From Opitutaceae bacterium (GTDB taxonomy: Bacteria > Verrucomicrobiota > Verrucomicrobiia > Opitutales > Opitutaceae): DNA of 64,000 nt. The position numbers were made by a program, and so were the translations under genes. The DNA is taken from assembly GCA_015075305.1 (NCBI GenBank), contig JABTUS010000002.1:310001-374000 (forward strand), read 5' to 3'. This document shows, one piece after another, positions 1 to 8,192 of the stretch (the first letter of the stretch is position 1; every line of letters starts with the position of its first letter). Under the pieces are notes generated by a model. It did no database searches. It saw nothing but the letters and a program-made list of their open reading frames with translations, and was not told where the DNA came from.

Positions 1-437
1 GCGCGCACGGTGCGTGTCTGGACCGCGGCGTAGGGCTGGGGCTGAGCGCAAGCAGGTGCACGCGCTCCTCCGCCAGCCGGTCGAGCGGGCGGACCTTCGT
101 TTCACCGTGCTCGCGCACGTTGGCCACCGTGTCGAGCCACAGCTTCACGGCCGGATTGAGTTCGGCAAACCGTGTGATCGCGCGGCCCGAAAGGAAACTC
201 TTCTTCACATACGCGACGGCGCTCTCGACGATGCCCTTGGACTGCGGATGACCCGGCCCGCAGGCCTTGATCCGAAAGCCGTGGTGCCGGGCAAAATCGA
301 GGTACTGCGGGTTGTACACCGGCTCGGTCCCGGGCGCGTGCGAAAGAACGGCCGTCTTGCAGTTGTCGACCATCACCTCCTGCGGCACGCCACCGAGCAG
401 TTCGAACGCGCGCTGGTGGGCGCCGAGGAACCACTCC
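1..437 (-). pseudogene. istA: istA, C-terminal part (IS21 transposase)
   Basis: Second half of the IS21 transposase, running off the left edge of the window. Minus-strand translation from 437 gives QEWFLGAHQRAFELLGG followed by VMVDNCKTAV, the second part of the integrase (rve) core with its catalytic Asp, then HPQSKGIVESAVAYVKK with the catalytic Glu. The frame is open here. The residues join directly to the N-terminal part at 3985-4479: GQ-EWFL is restored across the insertion when one target-duplication copy is removed. It is non-functional because of the insertion. Confidence 0.8.
431..437. repeat. Target-site duplication, left copy
   Basis: ccactcc is repeated at 3985-3991, directly outside the two inverted ends. 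Deleting the transposon and one copy restores the istA frame (Gly-Gln-Glu-Trp-Phe). A 7-bp duplication is longer than the 5 bp usual for Tn7 and Tn5053 and nearer to Tn552 elements. Confidence 0.8.
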
Positions 438-458
438 TGTCCCGCGTCACGGAGTTTC
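438..458 (+). repeat. Left terminal inverted repeat of the transposon
   Basis: Starts TGTCCCGCGTCACGGAGTTT. The reverse complement of the right end (3984 back to 3964) reads TGTTCCGCGTCACGGTGTTT, so 18 of the first 20 bases agree. The match stops exactly at TGT, which fixes the boundary. Confidence 0.85.
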
Positions 459-586
459 CTGAAGACGGGAGTGGATTTGGTCAGGGTGGGAGCGACAGTG
501 GTCTGAAGGATCGGGTTTGGAGCGTGGCGGGGGTTGGGGTGAAGAGAGTGGCGTAAGAGGGAGAGGAGGGATTAAGAGGTTGGGGA

Positions 587-1132
587 ATGCAGCGGATCCA
601 CCCCACGGCGCTGAGTCCTGAGCAATACATCGAGACGGAGGCCCATCGGCAGGTGCGTGGTGAAGGATTGTGTCCGCGGTGTGGAAAGGGTCGGTTGCAA
701 CGGCATGGATTTTACAGTCGTGGCGTGACAGGGGTGGCGGGGCAGGAGCTGCGGGTGCTGGTGGCACGATTCATCTGCGCAGCGTGCAGGGGTACGGTGA
801 GCTACCTGCCGGGATTCGCGTTGTCGTACCGGCTGGTGCAGGTTTCGACGTTTGAAGCGTTTCTCGAGGGGGAGTTCTGGCGAAGGGAAGTGCAGCGGTG
901 GCTGTCGGTGCTGGAGGACTATCGTCGGCGGATGCTTGGCTACGCGACGGAGCTTTGGCGGCGGGTGGGATGCGGCTTGGGCCGTGCACCTCCGGCGAGC
1001 AGCAGGGCGATGTGGCCCTGGCTGAAAGCGGCGTGCGGTGGATTGACCTCCGCCGCACGCCGACTGGTGGCCGAGTTCAGGACAACCCTGTTTCGGCAGT
1101 ACCAGTGCCATCAGCCAGCGGGGGTGTGGTGA
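587..1132 (+). CDS. Zinc-ribbon protein of the transposon (DUF6431-like)
   Basis: First gene of the transposon, 181 aa and open throughout. Residues about 25-75 hold two Cys pairs, CPRC near residue 29 and CAAC near residue 65, separated by a basic stretch with HGFYSRG. This resembles the N-terminal zinc ribbons that help transposases bind DNA, and I recall proteins of this kind annotated as DUF6431. A role in end or target recognition is inference, based on its fixed place beside a DDE transposase and an ATPase. The C-terminal half is Arg/Trp-rich and unrecognised. Transcription probably starts in the left end, about 150 bp upstream. Confidence 0.65.
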   Translation: MQRIHPTALSPEQYIETEAHRQVRGEGLCPRCGKGRLQRHGFYSRGVTGVAGQELRVLVARFICAACRGTVSYLPGFALSYRLVQVSTFEAFLEGEFWRREVQRWLSVLEDYRRRMLGYATELWRRVGCGLGRAPPASSRAMWPWLKAACGGLTSAARRLVAEFRTTLFRQYQCHQPAGVW

Positions 1133-1239
1133 ACACCACGGTTGGCCCGGAGAGACCGGGTTCGAACGTGAAGGGAGTAGCAGCCCACACAACGAAAATA
1201 TCGCGATCGTGAACCGGAGCGGTGAAACGCTTTCGGGGT

Positions 1240-2509
1240 ATGAAAATCACTCCTTCGGAAGAGGAATCACGGGAAGCGAGGGCGCTGGCGCGCTTCGCCG
1301 CCGTTCAGGCGGTGATGCAGGCGGTCCGGAACGGACTGCCGTTGATGCAGGCGGCGCAACAGGCCGCGCAGCAGGCCTGGGACGGGCGGCTGTATTCGGC
1401 CGCGACGATCGAGGACTGGTACTACGACTACAGGCACGGCCAGTTTGCCGCGCTGCACAGTCAAAGGCGTTGTGACCGGGGAAAATCGAAGGCGATGGAT
1501 TCGGCCGCGGTGGAGGCGTTGTGCAGACTGAGGCGGGAGCATCCGGGCCTGACACTCAAAGCCCTGGCGGAGGAGTTGGTGCGGCAGGGGATCCTGGAGC
1601 GCGGCAGTGTGAGCGAAAGCACGCTGCGGAGGCGGCTGGTGGAGGCGGGATTGGACCGGCGCAGCGTGCGGGCCGGTTCGGGTCTTAGCGGGGGGCCGAC
1701 GAAGGCCTTCGAACTGCCGCTGCCGAATCTATTGTGGATGGCCGACTGCATGCACGGGCCGACGCTGAGGACCGGGGGGAATGCAGGGGCGCAGCGCACG
1801 TATTTGTTCGCGCTGCTCGACGACTGCTCGCGGCTGTGCGTGCACGGGCAGTTTTACGAGCACGAACGCCTGGAGGGTTTCCGGATGCGCTGCGGCGGGC
1901 GCTCCAGACCCGCAGGCTGCCGGAGAAACTCTACACGGACAATGGAGCGGCGTTCCGCAGCCAGCATCTGGCGGTCGTGTGTGGAACCTCGGCATCCGCC
2001 TGATCCACGCGAAGCCGTACCACAGCTGGTCGAAGGGCAAGATCGAGCGGTTCTTTTCCACGGTGCAGACCCAGTTCCTCCCGCCGCTGGTGTTCACGCC
2101 GGTGCACTCCATCGACGAATTGAACCGGCGGTTCTGGCAGTGGCTGGAGAGCGGGTACCATCAACACGTGCACTCGGCCCTGGCCGGCGAGGCACCGGCG
2201 CAGCGCTTCGCACGGCTGGGCACGGCGTTGAGGCTGCTGGATGCGAACGCGCCACTCGACCGCTTGTTCTTCATGCGGGTGGAGCGGCGGGTGCGCAAGG
2301 ATGCGACCTTCTCGCTGGAAGCGGGCCTTTGGGAGGTGGCGGCGCATCTGCGCGGGCAGCTCATCACGGTGCGTTTCGATCCGGTGAGCCTGGCCCGGGT
2401 GGAGGTCTGGCTGGGCGAGCGGTTCATCGGGCTGGCGGTGCGCTGTGACAAGCACCGCAACGCGAAAATCCCCTTCGTGACCAACGACTATGAGCGCGAA
2501 ACCCACTGA
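1240..2509 (+). pseudogene. DDE (rve-type) transposase of the transposon, frameshifted
   Basis: Catalytic transposase with an N-terminal helical/HTH region (LTLKALAEELVRQG and SESTLRRRLVEAG) and an integrase core. The catalytic residues are Asp in ADCMHGP (codon 1744-1746), Asp in YTDNG (1938-1940) and Glu in GKIERFF (2045-2047); the last two are about 35 residues apart, as in DD35E enzymes. The reading frame changes near 1878 and again near 1978, so the protein is split over three frames. With two corrections it would be about 420 aa. The start is the ATG at 1240; a GTG at 1222 is also possible. The end overlaps the ATPase start by 20 bases, suggesting translational coupling in the intact element. 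Confidence 0.8.
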
Positions 2510-3349
2510 AGCCCCGGCGCTGGACCTGGCGCTCAAGACGCTGTGGGGTGCCAGCCGATGGCCGGGGATGGCCGACGGCGGGGTGGTCCTTGCCCACCCC
2601 GCCTGGCAGGAGGCGTACCGACGACTCGACCAACTGGCCGTTGTGCGCGCCAGCGGTGTCCTTCACGGGCCCAATGGCGTGGGGAAAAGCACCCTGTTGC
2701 ACCGCTGGAGCGAACGGTTGAGCCCCGCAGTATCGCTTCGGTGCGGATGACGCAGCGGGCGACTCGCGGCCAGCACGACTCCGCCATCTGCTGGCGCGTC
2801 ACACCGGTGAAACTCGGTGGCCGGGAGCGAAGTACCGCAAGGCGACAACGTCGGCCTGCTGAGCGAACTGTGGCAGGTGGGGCTCCGGTGCGGCCGGTGC
2901 TCGTCATCGAGGAGGCGCAGGATCTGTCCGTGGCCGCACTGGAGGAACTGCGCCTGCTCACCTGCGCCCGCGCACCTCGACGCGGTCCCGCCGTTCTCCC
3001 TGATCCTCTGCGGGACGAGGATCTGCTCGGTCGCCTGGAACTGAATGTGAACCGCGCCCTGGTGTCGCGGCTGGGCTTCTGCCTTCATCTGGCCCCCTGG
3101 CCCGCGGAGAGTTTTTCCGAGTACCTGCACGAGCGCCTGGCCGAGGTCGGCATCCACTCCAGCCCCTTTGAGCCGGCCGCCGAAACCCTGCTGCTGCAAT
3201 CGGGACAGGGGCTGCCGCGCACGCTCAACGCCCTTTTGCAGCGCGCCATGGAGCAGGCAGCCCTGGCGAACCGGCGCGTTGTCACCACCGCGGATGTCCA
3301 GTTCGCCCTCGATGCGCTGCCGTGGCTGGCGCGAATCCGTCCGTCGTGA
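2490..3349 (+). pseudogene. AAA ATPase of the transposon (ExeA/TniB/TnsC-like), frameshifted
   Basis: Target-selection or transposase-activating ATPase. Walker A is GPNGVGKST near 2670 and Walker B is PVLVIEEAQD near 2900, followed by an ExeA-type C-terminal region (GLPRTLNALLQRAMEQA). The frame is open from 2490 to about 2725 and from about 2885 to 3349, but between and just after these blocks it changes at least three times. ATPases of this group (IstB, TniB, TnsC, MuB) load on target DNA and stimulate the DDE transposase. The ATG at 2490 overlaps the transposase end. Whether the breaks are decay or assembly error is unknown. Confidence 0.75.
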
Positions 3350-3355
3350 GGCACC

Positions 3356-3844
3356 ATGCAACCGGCCGACCCCACGTCCGTCGTGCCTGCCCTGCTCGAG
3401 GAAATCCGCCGCCGCTTCTATGCCCAAGCCGAAGCGCGCACCTTCCATCGCGACCGGCGCATGCTGCTTTACGCGCTGAGCTGGCCGGCGACCTGGCTGG
3501 AGCACCGCGCGCTCACGTGTGCCTCGGCCCGCTACACCACGCTGATCACCGACCGCCTCGACGACATCGCCGCGCACGGTGATCCCGCCCGTTACGGCCC
3601 ATACTTTCCGGCGTATCTGCTCAAATGCGTCCAGGATTGGTTCCAGCATCACGGCGACGAACTCGACGCTGAACTCAAACACATCCGAAACGCCCTCGAT
3701 CAAATCCTCGCCTCACCCTCGCTCGCCCTGACGGTCCGGCGGGACGCCCACCACCTCGCATTGCTCGCGGCCGCTCATCGGCTGCTCCACACCCAGCGCA
3801 GCCAACGCCAGCCCGCCGCCGACCGCCAGCTGTCGCTGTTTTGA
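3356..3844 (+). CDS. Transposon accessory protein ending in QLSLF (candidate sliding-clamp binder)
   Basis: 162-aa protein, last gene of the transposon, open throughout, starting 6 bases after the ATPase stop. It is largely helical and charged, with a Trp/Tyr-rich middle (YALSWPATWLEH, then YGPYFPAYLLKCVQDWF) and no family I recognise. The last five residues are QLSLF directly before the stop. Known biology: QL(S/D)LF is the bacterial beta-clamp-binding consensus, and Tn7 TnsE reaches replication forks through the clamp. Inference: this protein could couple insertion to replication. The tail position makes the motif accessible, but a five-residue match can arise by chance. Confidence 0.6.
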   Translation: MQPADPTSVVPALLEEIRRRFYAQAEARTFHRDRRMLLYALSWPATWLEHRALTCASARYTTLITDRLDDIAAHGDPARYGPYFPAYLLKCVQDWFQHHGDELDAELKHIRNALDQILASPSLALTVRRDAHHLALLAAAHRLLHTQRSQRQPAADRQLSLF

Positions 3845-3963
3845 TCTCCGCCGCGATCAACGTGGCGTCACACCGCGTCGCTTTTCCATCACGTCACGCT
3901 CCACCCGGAGCACCCGCAAACAGCTCTACTCCCGTGCCGCATTTATCACGAAAAAACGTTCCT

Positions 3964-3984
3964 GAAACACCGTGACGCGGAACA
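3964..3984 (-). repeat. Right terminal inverted repeat of the transposon
   Basis: Read on the minus strand from 3984 it begins TGTTCCGCGTCACGGTGTTT and pairs with the left end at 438. Further inside the right end there are more GTGACG-type motifs (around 3868 and 3893), possible extra transposase-binding sites; the left end shows a weaker likeness. Confidence 0.85.
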
Positions 3985-3991
3985 CCACTCC
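3985..3991. repeat. Target-site duplication, right copy
   Basis: ccactcc, identical to 431-437; see the left copy. Confidence 0.8.
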
Positions 3992-4479
3992 TGACCTTGA
4001 CCCAGTGTAAACTCGACGTGCAGCCACCGGCTGTAACCGAGCACCAGCACAAAGAAACTCAATGCGCGCACGGTGCCGTCCACCTCGACCGCGCCAGAAG
4101 CTGCCCCAGTCGACCTGGGCGCACTGGCCGGGCGCAAACTTCAGCGTCAGGAACGCCTCCGTGCGGGGTGGACGTATCCGGCGAATGTACTCCTTCACGA
4201 TCGAGTAGCTGCCCTCGTAGCCCTGCTCTTGAGCCTGCACCAAACCTGCATCGCGCTCAGCGGATGCGCCTCGATCAGCCGTGCGATCGCCGCGCGGGTA
4301 CGGATCGAGCTTGGGCAGCGGGGTCTTTGCGCGCCGCGACTGCGCTCGTACTTTCCGCGCTTGAGATTTGCCGTCCTGACAGTCTGCCAATGCAGCCCGA
4401 GTGCGGCCGCAATCTGCGTCATGTTCATTCCGGACGCCGCCGCGGCCTTGATCTGGCAGTAGTGTTCGTAGCCGATCAC
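3985..4479 (-). pseudogene. istA: istA, N-terminal part (IS21 transposase)
   Basis: Start is GTG at 4479 with a good ribosome-binding site (GGAGG seven bases upstream). It encodes an HTH (MNMTQIAAALGLHWQTVRTA), then SYSIVKEYIRRIRPPRTEAF and the start of the integrase core with FAPGQCAQVDWG, which holds the first catalytic Asp. The frame changes at least twice (around 4300 and near 4110). It stops at 3985, where the four-gene transposon has inserted; the rest of istA is at 1-437. The GTG overlaps the TGA of the upstream accessory gene (GTGA), so the two were co-translated. Confidence 0.8.
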
Positions 4480-5256
4480 GACGCCACCTCCAATCCGAGC
4501 ACCTGATACAACGGTGCCTCGTAGAGCGATCACACCTGCATCGATGAGCTGGCGGCGCTTCACCGATCGACTCCTCACCCAGGGAAAGCAGGCGCGCGAG
4601 TGTGCGGTCGGCGTAGTAGCTCAGCCCGTGTTCGTCACCGACGGTGACGAGCACAAAATGCAGCGCCCACGCTGGTGCCGTTGCCTTCATCAGGTAGTTT
4701 CCGCGGACCAGTCGATGGTCCACCCAGCTAAACTGGTGAGGCACGCGCCGCACCCGGTTGATTGCAATCAAGTGTTTTTCCATAGGCGGGCCGCGGGATG
4801 TCCTTGCCCAATACGGCCCGGCCCCCGAGTGCAGCCGGCGCGTCATTTGTGCGATGTCGTCTTGTAAGACACTTCCGGTGAGATGCGCGATAAGCCCCAC
4901 CATCACAGGGGTTTGCCTCGCCATGATGTCTTGTAAGACAAGTTCCTCGTCTTGTGGCGCAATACGCGTTCGCAGCAGGTTGTGAATCCAGGCGGTCTTG
5001 CAAGACAACTTTCGCGCCTGCGCCGCCGCTTCCAATACCCCGGATGCGCCGCCTGCCACGCCCGCGCTCGCGCCGCATTCTCCGGTCCGCAAAAGTAGTC
5101 CGCGTTCTGCCGACGACTCAGCCATCGACGCTGACTGTCGGCCTTGCGCGCCCTGCGACACGGCACCTTGCAGCAGTACCGCTGGCGCGCGATTGCGCAC
5201 ATCCGGAACGAAGAACTCCCGCAATGGCGGCACTTGCACGATCCCTTCGCATGCAT
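4476..5256 (-). pseudogene. Zinc-finger/HTH accessory gene upstream of istA, frameshifted
   Basis: First gene of the IS21-like element. The N-terminal part has Cys pairs (CRHCG, then RYCCKVPCRRARK) followed by NADYFCGPENAARARAWQAAHPGYW. The middle has a segment with SVLQDDIAQMTRRL. The C-terminal part (RVPHQFSWVDHRLVRGNYL, then LSYYADRTLARLLSLG) looks like a winged-helix or replication-initiator-type DNA-binding region and ends in LYQVLGLEVAS. I recall proteins of this layout next to IS21 transposases in environmental bacteria, but no function. Frame changes occur near 5030 and 4550, and there may be small indels near 5190-5215. Its TGA overlaps the istA GTG by four bases. Confidence 0.55.
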
Positions 5257-5448
5257 CGCCGACCAGTTTCACCACCTTCACCCCGCTCGACGATCCCACC
5301 CTCACTCACTATCCACCACCCATCCAGCAGGAAGAAAAACCACCCATTCGAAGAACCTCCACCCGCCTCCACCAAGCAAGAAAATCGCCCCAAGAAGACG
5401 TGGATTCCTACCCGCCACAAAACCATGACTTCTCTCTCGCCGCTGACA

Positions 5449-6004
5449 CGATACAGGGCACGCCATTCTGATAACACGCCTCGATCGCATGCTTCATCGT
5501 CACGCCATACGTGTACGATCGCACGCCGATGTCCTGGAGATCGATCACCAGCGCATCCAATCCCTGGAGCTGGGCCTGGGTCGGACGCCGATTCTGCCCA
5601 TAAAGCGAATAGACCGGAAGCTTCGTACCCGCATCGGCAGCGTCGCCGAACTCGGCACTCGCCAGTTCCGTGCCATGAAGCCCGTGCTCCGGAGCAAATA
5701 ATGCGACGAGTTGGACGCCACGGGCTCGGCGAAGAACATCGATGGTCGTTTCGCCGCGCCGATTGACCCCCGCAGCGTGTGTCAACAAGCCGATTCGTTT
5801 TCCCTTCACTGGCGCAAAGTCCTCCGCTTCCAGCACATCCACGCCGAGCATCACGGGAAATGTCAGATCGACCCGCATGGCCGATGCTGCGGAAGGCATC
5901 TCAAGATTGCGCGCGCCGGCGGGCTCAGCGACGACTGGATTTCTCCGGCAACCGACGGCCCATGGAAACACGACCAACAGCAAGCAGACCCAGTACAGCA
6001 GCAT
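5449..6004 (-). pseudogene. DUF1343 (NamZ-like) lipoprotein, truncated by the IS21-like element
   Basis: N-terminal half of a DUF1343 protein; characterised members (NamZ) are exo-beta-N-acetylmuramidases that trim peptidoglycan fragments. Family motifs seen are [34 protein letters not shown] and [12 protein letters not shown]. The next expected block, LDRPNPLGG, is missing: the sequence runs GVPCIV and then into the IS end at 5448. The chosen start (6004) gives a signal peptide ending in AVGC, a possible lipobox. An in-frame start at 6070 is also possible. The C-terminal half is not in this window. Confidence 0.8.
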
Positions 6005-6070
6005 CGCCCTGAAACCGCATGCCTTGATGAATGAATCTCGCAATCCGTTGCTGCCAGATAGGTTACACAT

Positions 6071-6331
6071 TCGTAATGCAGTCCGACATTAGAAGTGAAT
6101 CATAAGTTACTTGGACATAGTATTTTACGCGCCCTGCTTAGGATTCCATGCGTGCGTGTTCTGTCGCGAAAACTTACAGAACACAACCCACGTGGACCGT
6201 GGGAAATTTACTGATCGTTTTGTAGGTGTTTTTCTACCATTTGCCACATAGGTGTTTATATAAGCGTAAAAAAAATATTCAAAAATTCTAGGCCCGTGGC
6301 TCGCGTTGCGCTCAAAAGAGAGCCTTCCAGC
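6071..6331. other. AT-rich intergenic region
   Basis: About 260 bases, clearly AT-richer than the surroundings, between the divergent DUF1343 fragment and the VPDSG-tail gene. It presumably holds both promoters. No repeat or RNA is recognised. Confidence 0.5.
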
Positions 6332-6973
6332 ATGAATCTGTCTTCACGCGGCGCGGTCGCACTTGTCCTGATCCTCTGCTTGCGCGGAATCAATCTTTTC
6401 GCCGGTCCGATGCAAGGACCTGCGATCAAGTACAGCATTTACGATCGTGACCCGGACACGGGCAACGGGCCGATCAAGTTCCTTTCAGCGGGCGAAAAGT
6501 ACGCCTCTGATTTTAACCTCTTGGAAAAGGGCTTCGATCCCTTGACGATGAAAATCACGGCGGCCCGCGTCACGTTTGCATTCGCCGATGACAATGGGGA
6601 TCAGGGCAAGGAATATGCCAGCGTCTGGCTCGGCGCAAGCCTCTGGATGAATAACACTGAAGTTGATGGAAATCATAATAATGCCCCAGCCAACTACGAT
6701 TACTACTATGAGGAATGGAACATCTCCAATTCCGCGGATCTGGCTTTCCTTACTTCACTCAACTCAGGTATCCTCTACTACAGTGTTGAGAGCACGAACC
6801 CCAGCGGCAGAACAGCCGGCGACTTCTACCTCAAGATTGCGCAGCTCGAAATCAACACCGAGTGCATCGTGAAGGCAGCGGAAGGCGGATCCACCGCCCT
6901 GCTCATGTTCGCCTCGATTCTGGGAATGGGTTGGCTTCAAAAGCGGCTCCGGCGGGGCACAATCCCCATCTGA
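6332..6973 (+). CDS. Exported protein with VPDSG/PEP-CTERM-like sorting tail
   Basis: 213 aa. The start at 6332 gives a signal peptide (SSRGAVALVLILCLRGINLFAG). The body is rich in Asp, Asn and Tyr (NYDYYYEEWNISN) with beta-strand character. The last 30 residues are a small Gly-Ser-Thr motif (EGGSTALLMFAS), a hydrophobic helix and a basic end (QKRLRRG). This three-part tail matches the exosortase-type PEP-CTERM class, specifically the VPDSG variant seen in Verrucomicrobiota, although the motif here starts AAEGG and not VPDGG. Inference: it is exported, processed by an exosortase and surface-bound. Function is unknown. A strong terminator follows. Confidence 0.65.
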   Translation: MNLSSRGAVALVLILCLRGINLFAGPMQGPAIKYSIYDRDPDTGNGPIKFLSAGEKYASDFNLLEKGFDPLTMKITAARVTFAFADDNGDQGKEYASVWLGASLWMNNTEVDGNHNNAPANYDYYYEEWNISNSADLAFLTSLNSGILYYSVESTNPSGRTAGDFYLKIAQLEINTECIVKAAEGGSTALLMFASILGMGWLQKRLRRGTIPI

Positions 6974-6998
6974 CGAAACGGAATTTGGTTTCTACTCA

Positions 6999-7027
6999 GC
7001 CGGGTGCGCCTGACACCCGGCTTTTTT
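6999..7027 (+). terminator. Rho-independent terminator
   Basis: Stem GCCGGGTG / CACCCGGC (with CGCCTGA between) followed by six T. It ends the transcript of the VPDSG-tail gene 25 bases after its stop. Confidence 0.85.
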
Positions 7028-7188
7028 GCGTCAATCTTGAATCCCCCTCCGTTGGAGATGACATGCTTTGTCATGCCCAGGGCACGCCCACAGCTCCTCA
7101 GCGCCGGCATGCGCCCCTGCCAGTGCCTTCACTCCATGCATTCCGTGCAATCTGTGGTTCTCCGTTCTCCGCGATCCGACTTCCGTGG

Positions 7189-7644
7189 TCAGCCGCGGGT
7201 GCCGAGCAGTCGGAGCCGAAGTCCGTGACGTTCGTAGGCTAGAAAATCCCCATCGAGTGTGACGAAATCCAGGCCTCCCGAAATGGCGAAAGCGGCGAGG
7301 TAGGCGTCCATCCAGACCTTCGGCGAGGCGGTGTCGCGGACCGCAAACCGGCTCCAAAGGTCAGCAAGGCCGTCCGGTTCACCGGCGAAGCTCACTTGGG
7401 GAAGATCAAGAAGTTCCTCCCATTTCTGCCAGGCCGCGGCGTTTGAAATCAGCTTGGCGCCGTAGGCAGATTGCAGAGTCAGGGAGGAAAGCTGACGGAG
7501 AAACGACTGCTGGGTGGCGCGGCAAAAAACAACGGGGGCTCCGTTGTCTGCCGATTCGAAGGCAGCCTTCGCCACCCCATGATGCGGGTGGCTCCCAAAA
7601 GCCAGTGCGATCCAGACGGATGAATCAAAGAGTGAGGCCGGCAC
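7189..7644 (-). CDS. VapC-type PIN-domain toxin
   Basis: 151-aa PIN-domain ribonuclease, toxin of a type II toxin-antitoxin pair. The acidic catalytic residues are Asp in LFDSSVW near the N-terminus, Asp in KVWMDAYLAAFA and Asp in FVTLDGDF. The length is normal for VapC. The start at 7644 lies 20 bases inside the antitoxin gene, so the two are translationally coupled. VapC toxins cut tRNA or rRNA; the target here cannot be told from sequence. The gene appears intact. Confidence 0.8.
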   Translation of the reverse strand: MPASLFDSSVWIALAFGSHPHHGVAKAAFESADNGAPVVFCRATQQSFLRQLSSLTLQSAYGAKLISNAAAWQKWEELLDLPQVSFAGEPDGLADLWSRFAVRDTASPKVWMDAYLAAFAISGGLDFVTLDGDFLAYERHGLRLRLLGTRG

Positions 7645-7909
7645 GTTTCAGGTCCTCGTCCCCAATGATTTTCTGCTCCAAAGCAATCAACTCTTGAGTC
7701 GTCAGCCTGGCTGCCGGGGCACCGGGTTCGCATTCGAAAAGAGGCAGCTTCACGCTCCTTTTCCCCAATTGCGCTGAAGTCTTTTCTTCCGTTGCCAAAC
7801 CGCGACGCAACGCCGCAGCAGCCACATCCTTCAATTTTCGACGCTCATGCACGCTGCGAAGCTTCAATTCGTGAACGAGAGCATCAGGCAGATCGAAAGT
7901 CGTCTTCAC
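7625..7909 (-). CDS. VapB-like ribbon-helix-helix antitoxin
   Basis: 94 aa from GTG at 7909; an ATG at 7933 would add eight residues but gives a less typical N-terminus. The N-terminus KTTFDLPDALVHELKLRSVHERR fits a ribbon-helix-helix DNA-binding domain. The C-terminal half (LPLFECEPGAP, then LTTQELIALEQK) would wrap the toxin. It lies just upstream of and overlaps the PIN toxin. Antitoxins of this type normally repress their own promoter. Confidence 0.7.
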   Translation of the reverse strand: MKTTFDLPDALVHELKLRSVHERRKLKDVAAAALRRGLATEEKTSAQLGKRSVKLPLFECEPGAPAARLTTQELIALEQKIIGDEDLKRAGLTL

Positions 7910-8192
7910 AGAGCCAGCAAACCAGCAAACCATCTTGCCGTCAAGCTGGCTGAAACTGATACGATTTTCACCTCTTGCGAATCTCCATGCAATATGAATT
8001 CAGCAAAAACCACTGATTATCATGAGGATAAGCCACCCCTTAAAGATGCCTCCACCGGAAACCGGACGGCCGGTGGCAAATGGGCACCGGTAAATATCCA
8101 GTCCGATTGAACCCGAGCAGCCCCGATCCGTGAGCACTGCTCTGCTCAGGGACAGCTTATATCACGGCTCCCAAGGCACGCGTAGCATTCGC

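Larger units (their letters stand above)
438..3984 (+). mobile_element. Four-gene DDE/AAA-ATPase transposon inserted in istA
   Basis: A 3,547-bp unit with inverted ends TGT(C/T)CCGCGTCACGG (left at 438, right ending at 3984), flanked by 7-bp direct repeats ccactcc at 431-437 and 3985-3991. It carries, all on the plus strand: a zinc-ribbon protein (DUF6431-like), a DDE transposase, an AAA ATPase with Walker motifs, and a 162-aa protein ending in QLSLF. TGT/ACA ends and a transposase plus ATPase pair recall the Tn7/Tn552/Tn5053 superfamily. No TniQ-like gene is recognised unless the zinc-ribbon protein plays that part. Transposase and ATPase are frameshifted as read. Confidence 0.85.
1..5448 (-). 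mobile_element. IS21-like element, interrupted by a second transposon
   Basis: Outer element of a nested insertion. On the minus strand it carries an accessory zinc-finger/HTH gene (5256-4476) and istA (from 4479), which resumes at 437 after the inserted transposon. The partner istB would lie beyond base 1 and is not visible. The right end is placed at 5448 because the DUF1343 reading frame stops matching its family there and the element side starts with TGTCAGCGGCG on the minus strand, a TG end as expected for IS21. The left end is outside the window. All its genes show several frameshifts. Confidence 0.75.

Noticed and set aside
438-3984. A second IS21 copy inserted in the first
   Set aside because: Ends, gene content (zinc-ribbon gene and QLSLF gene) and transposase sequence differ from IS21.
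7847-8110. 87-codon open frame between vapB and the TPR gene
   Set aside because: Half of it overlaps the antitoxin; composition is not protein-like.
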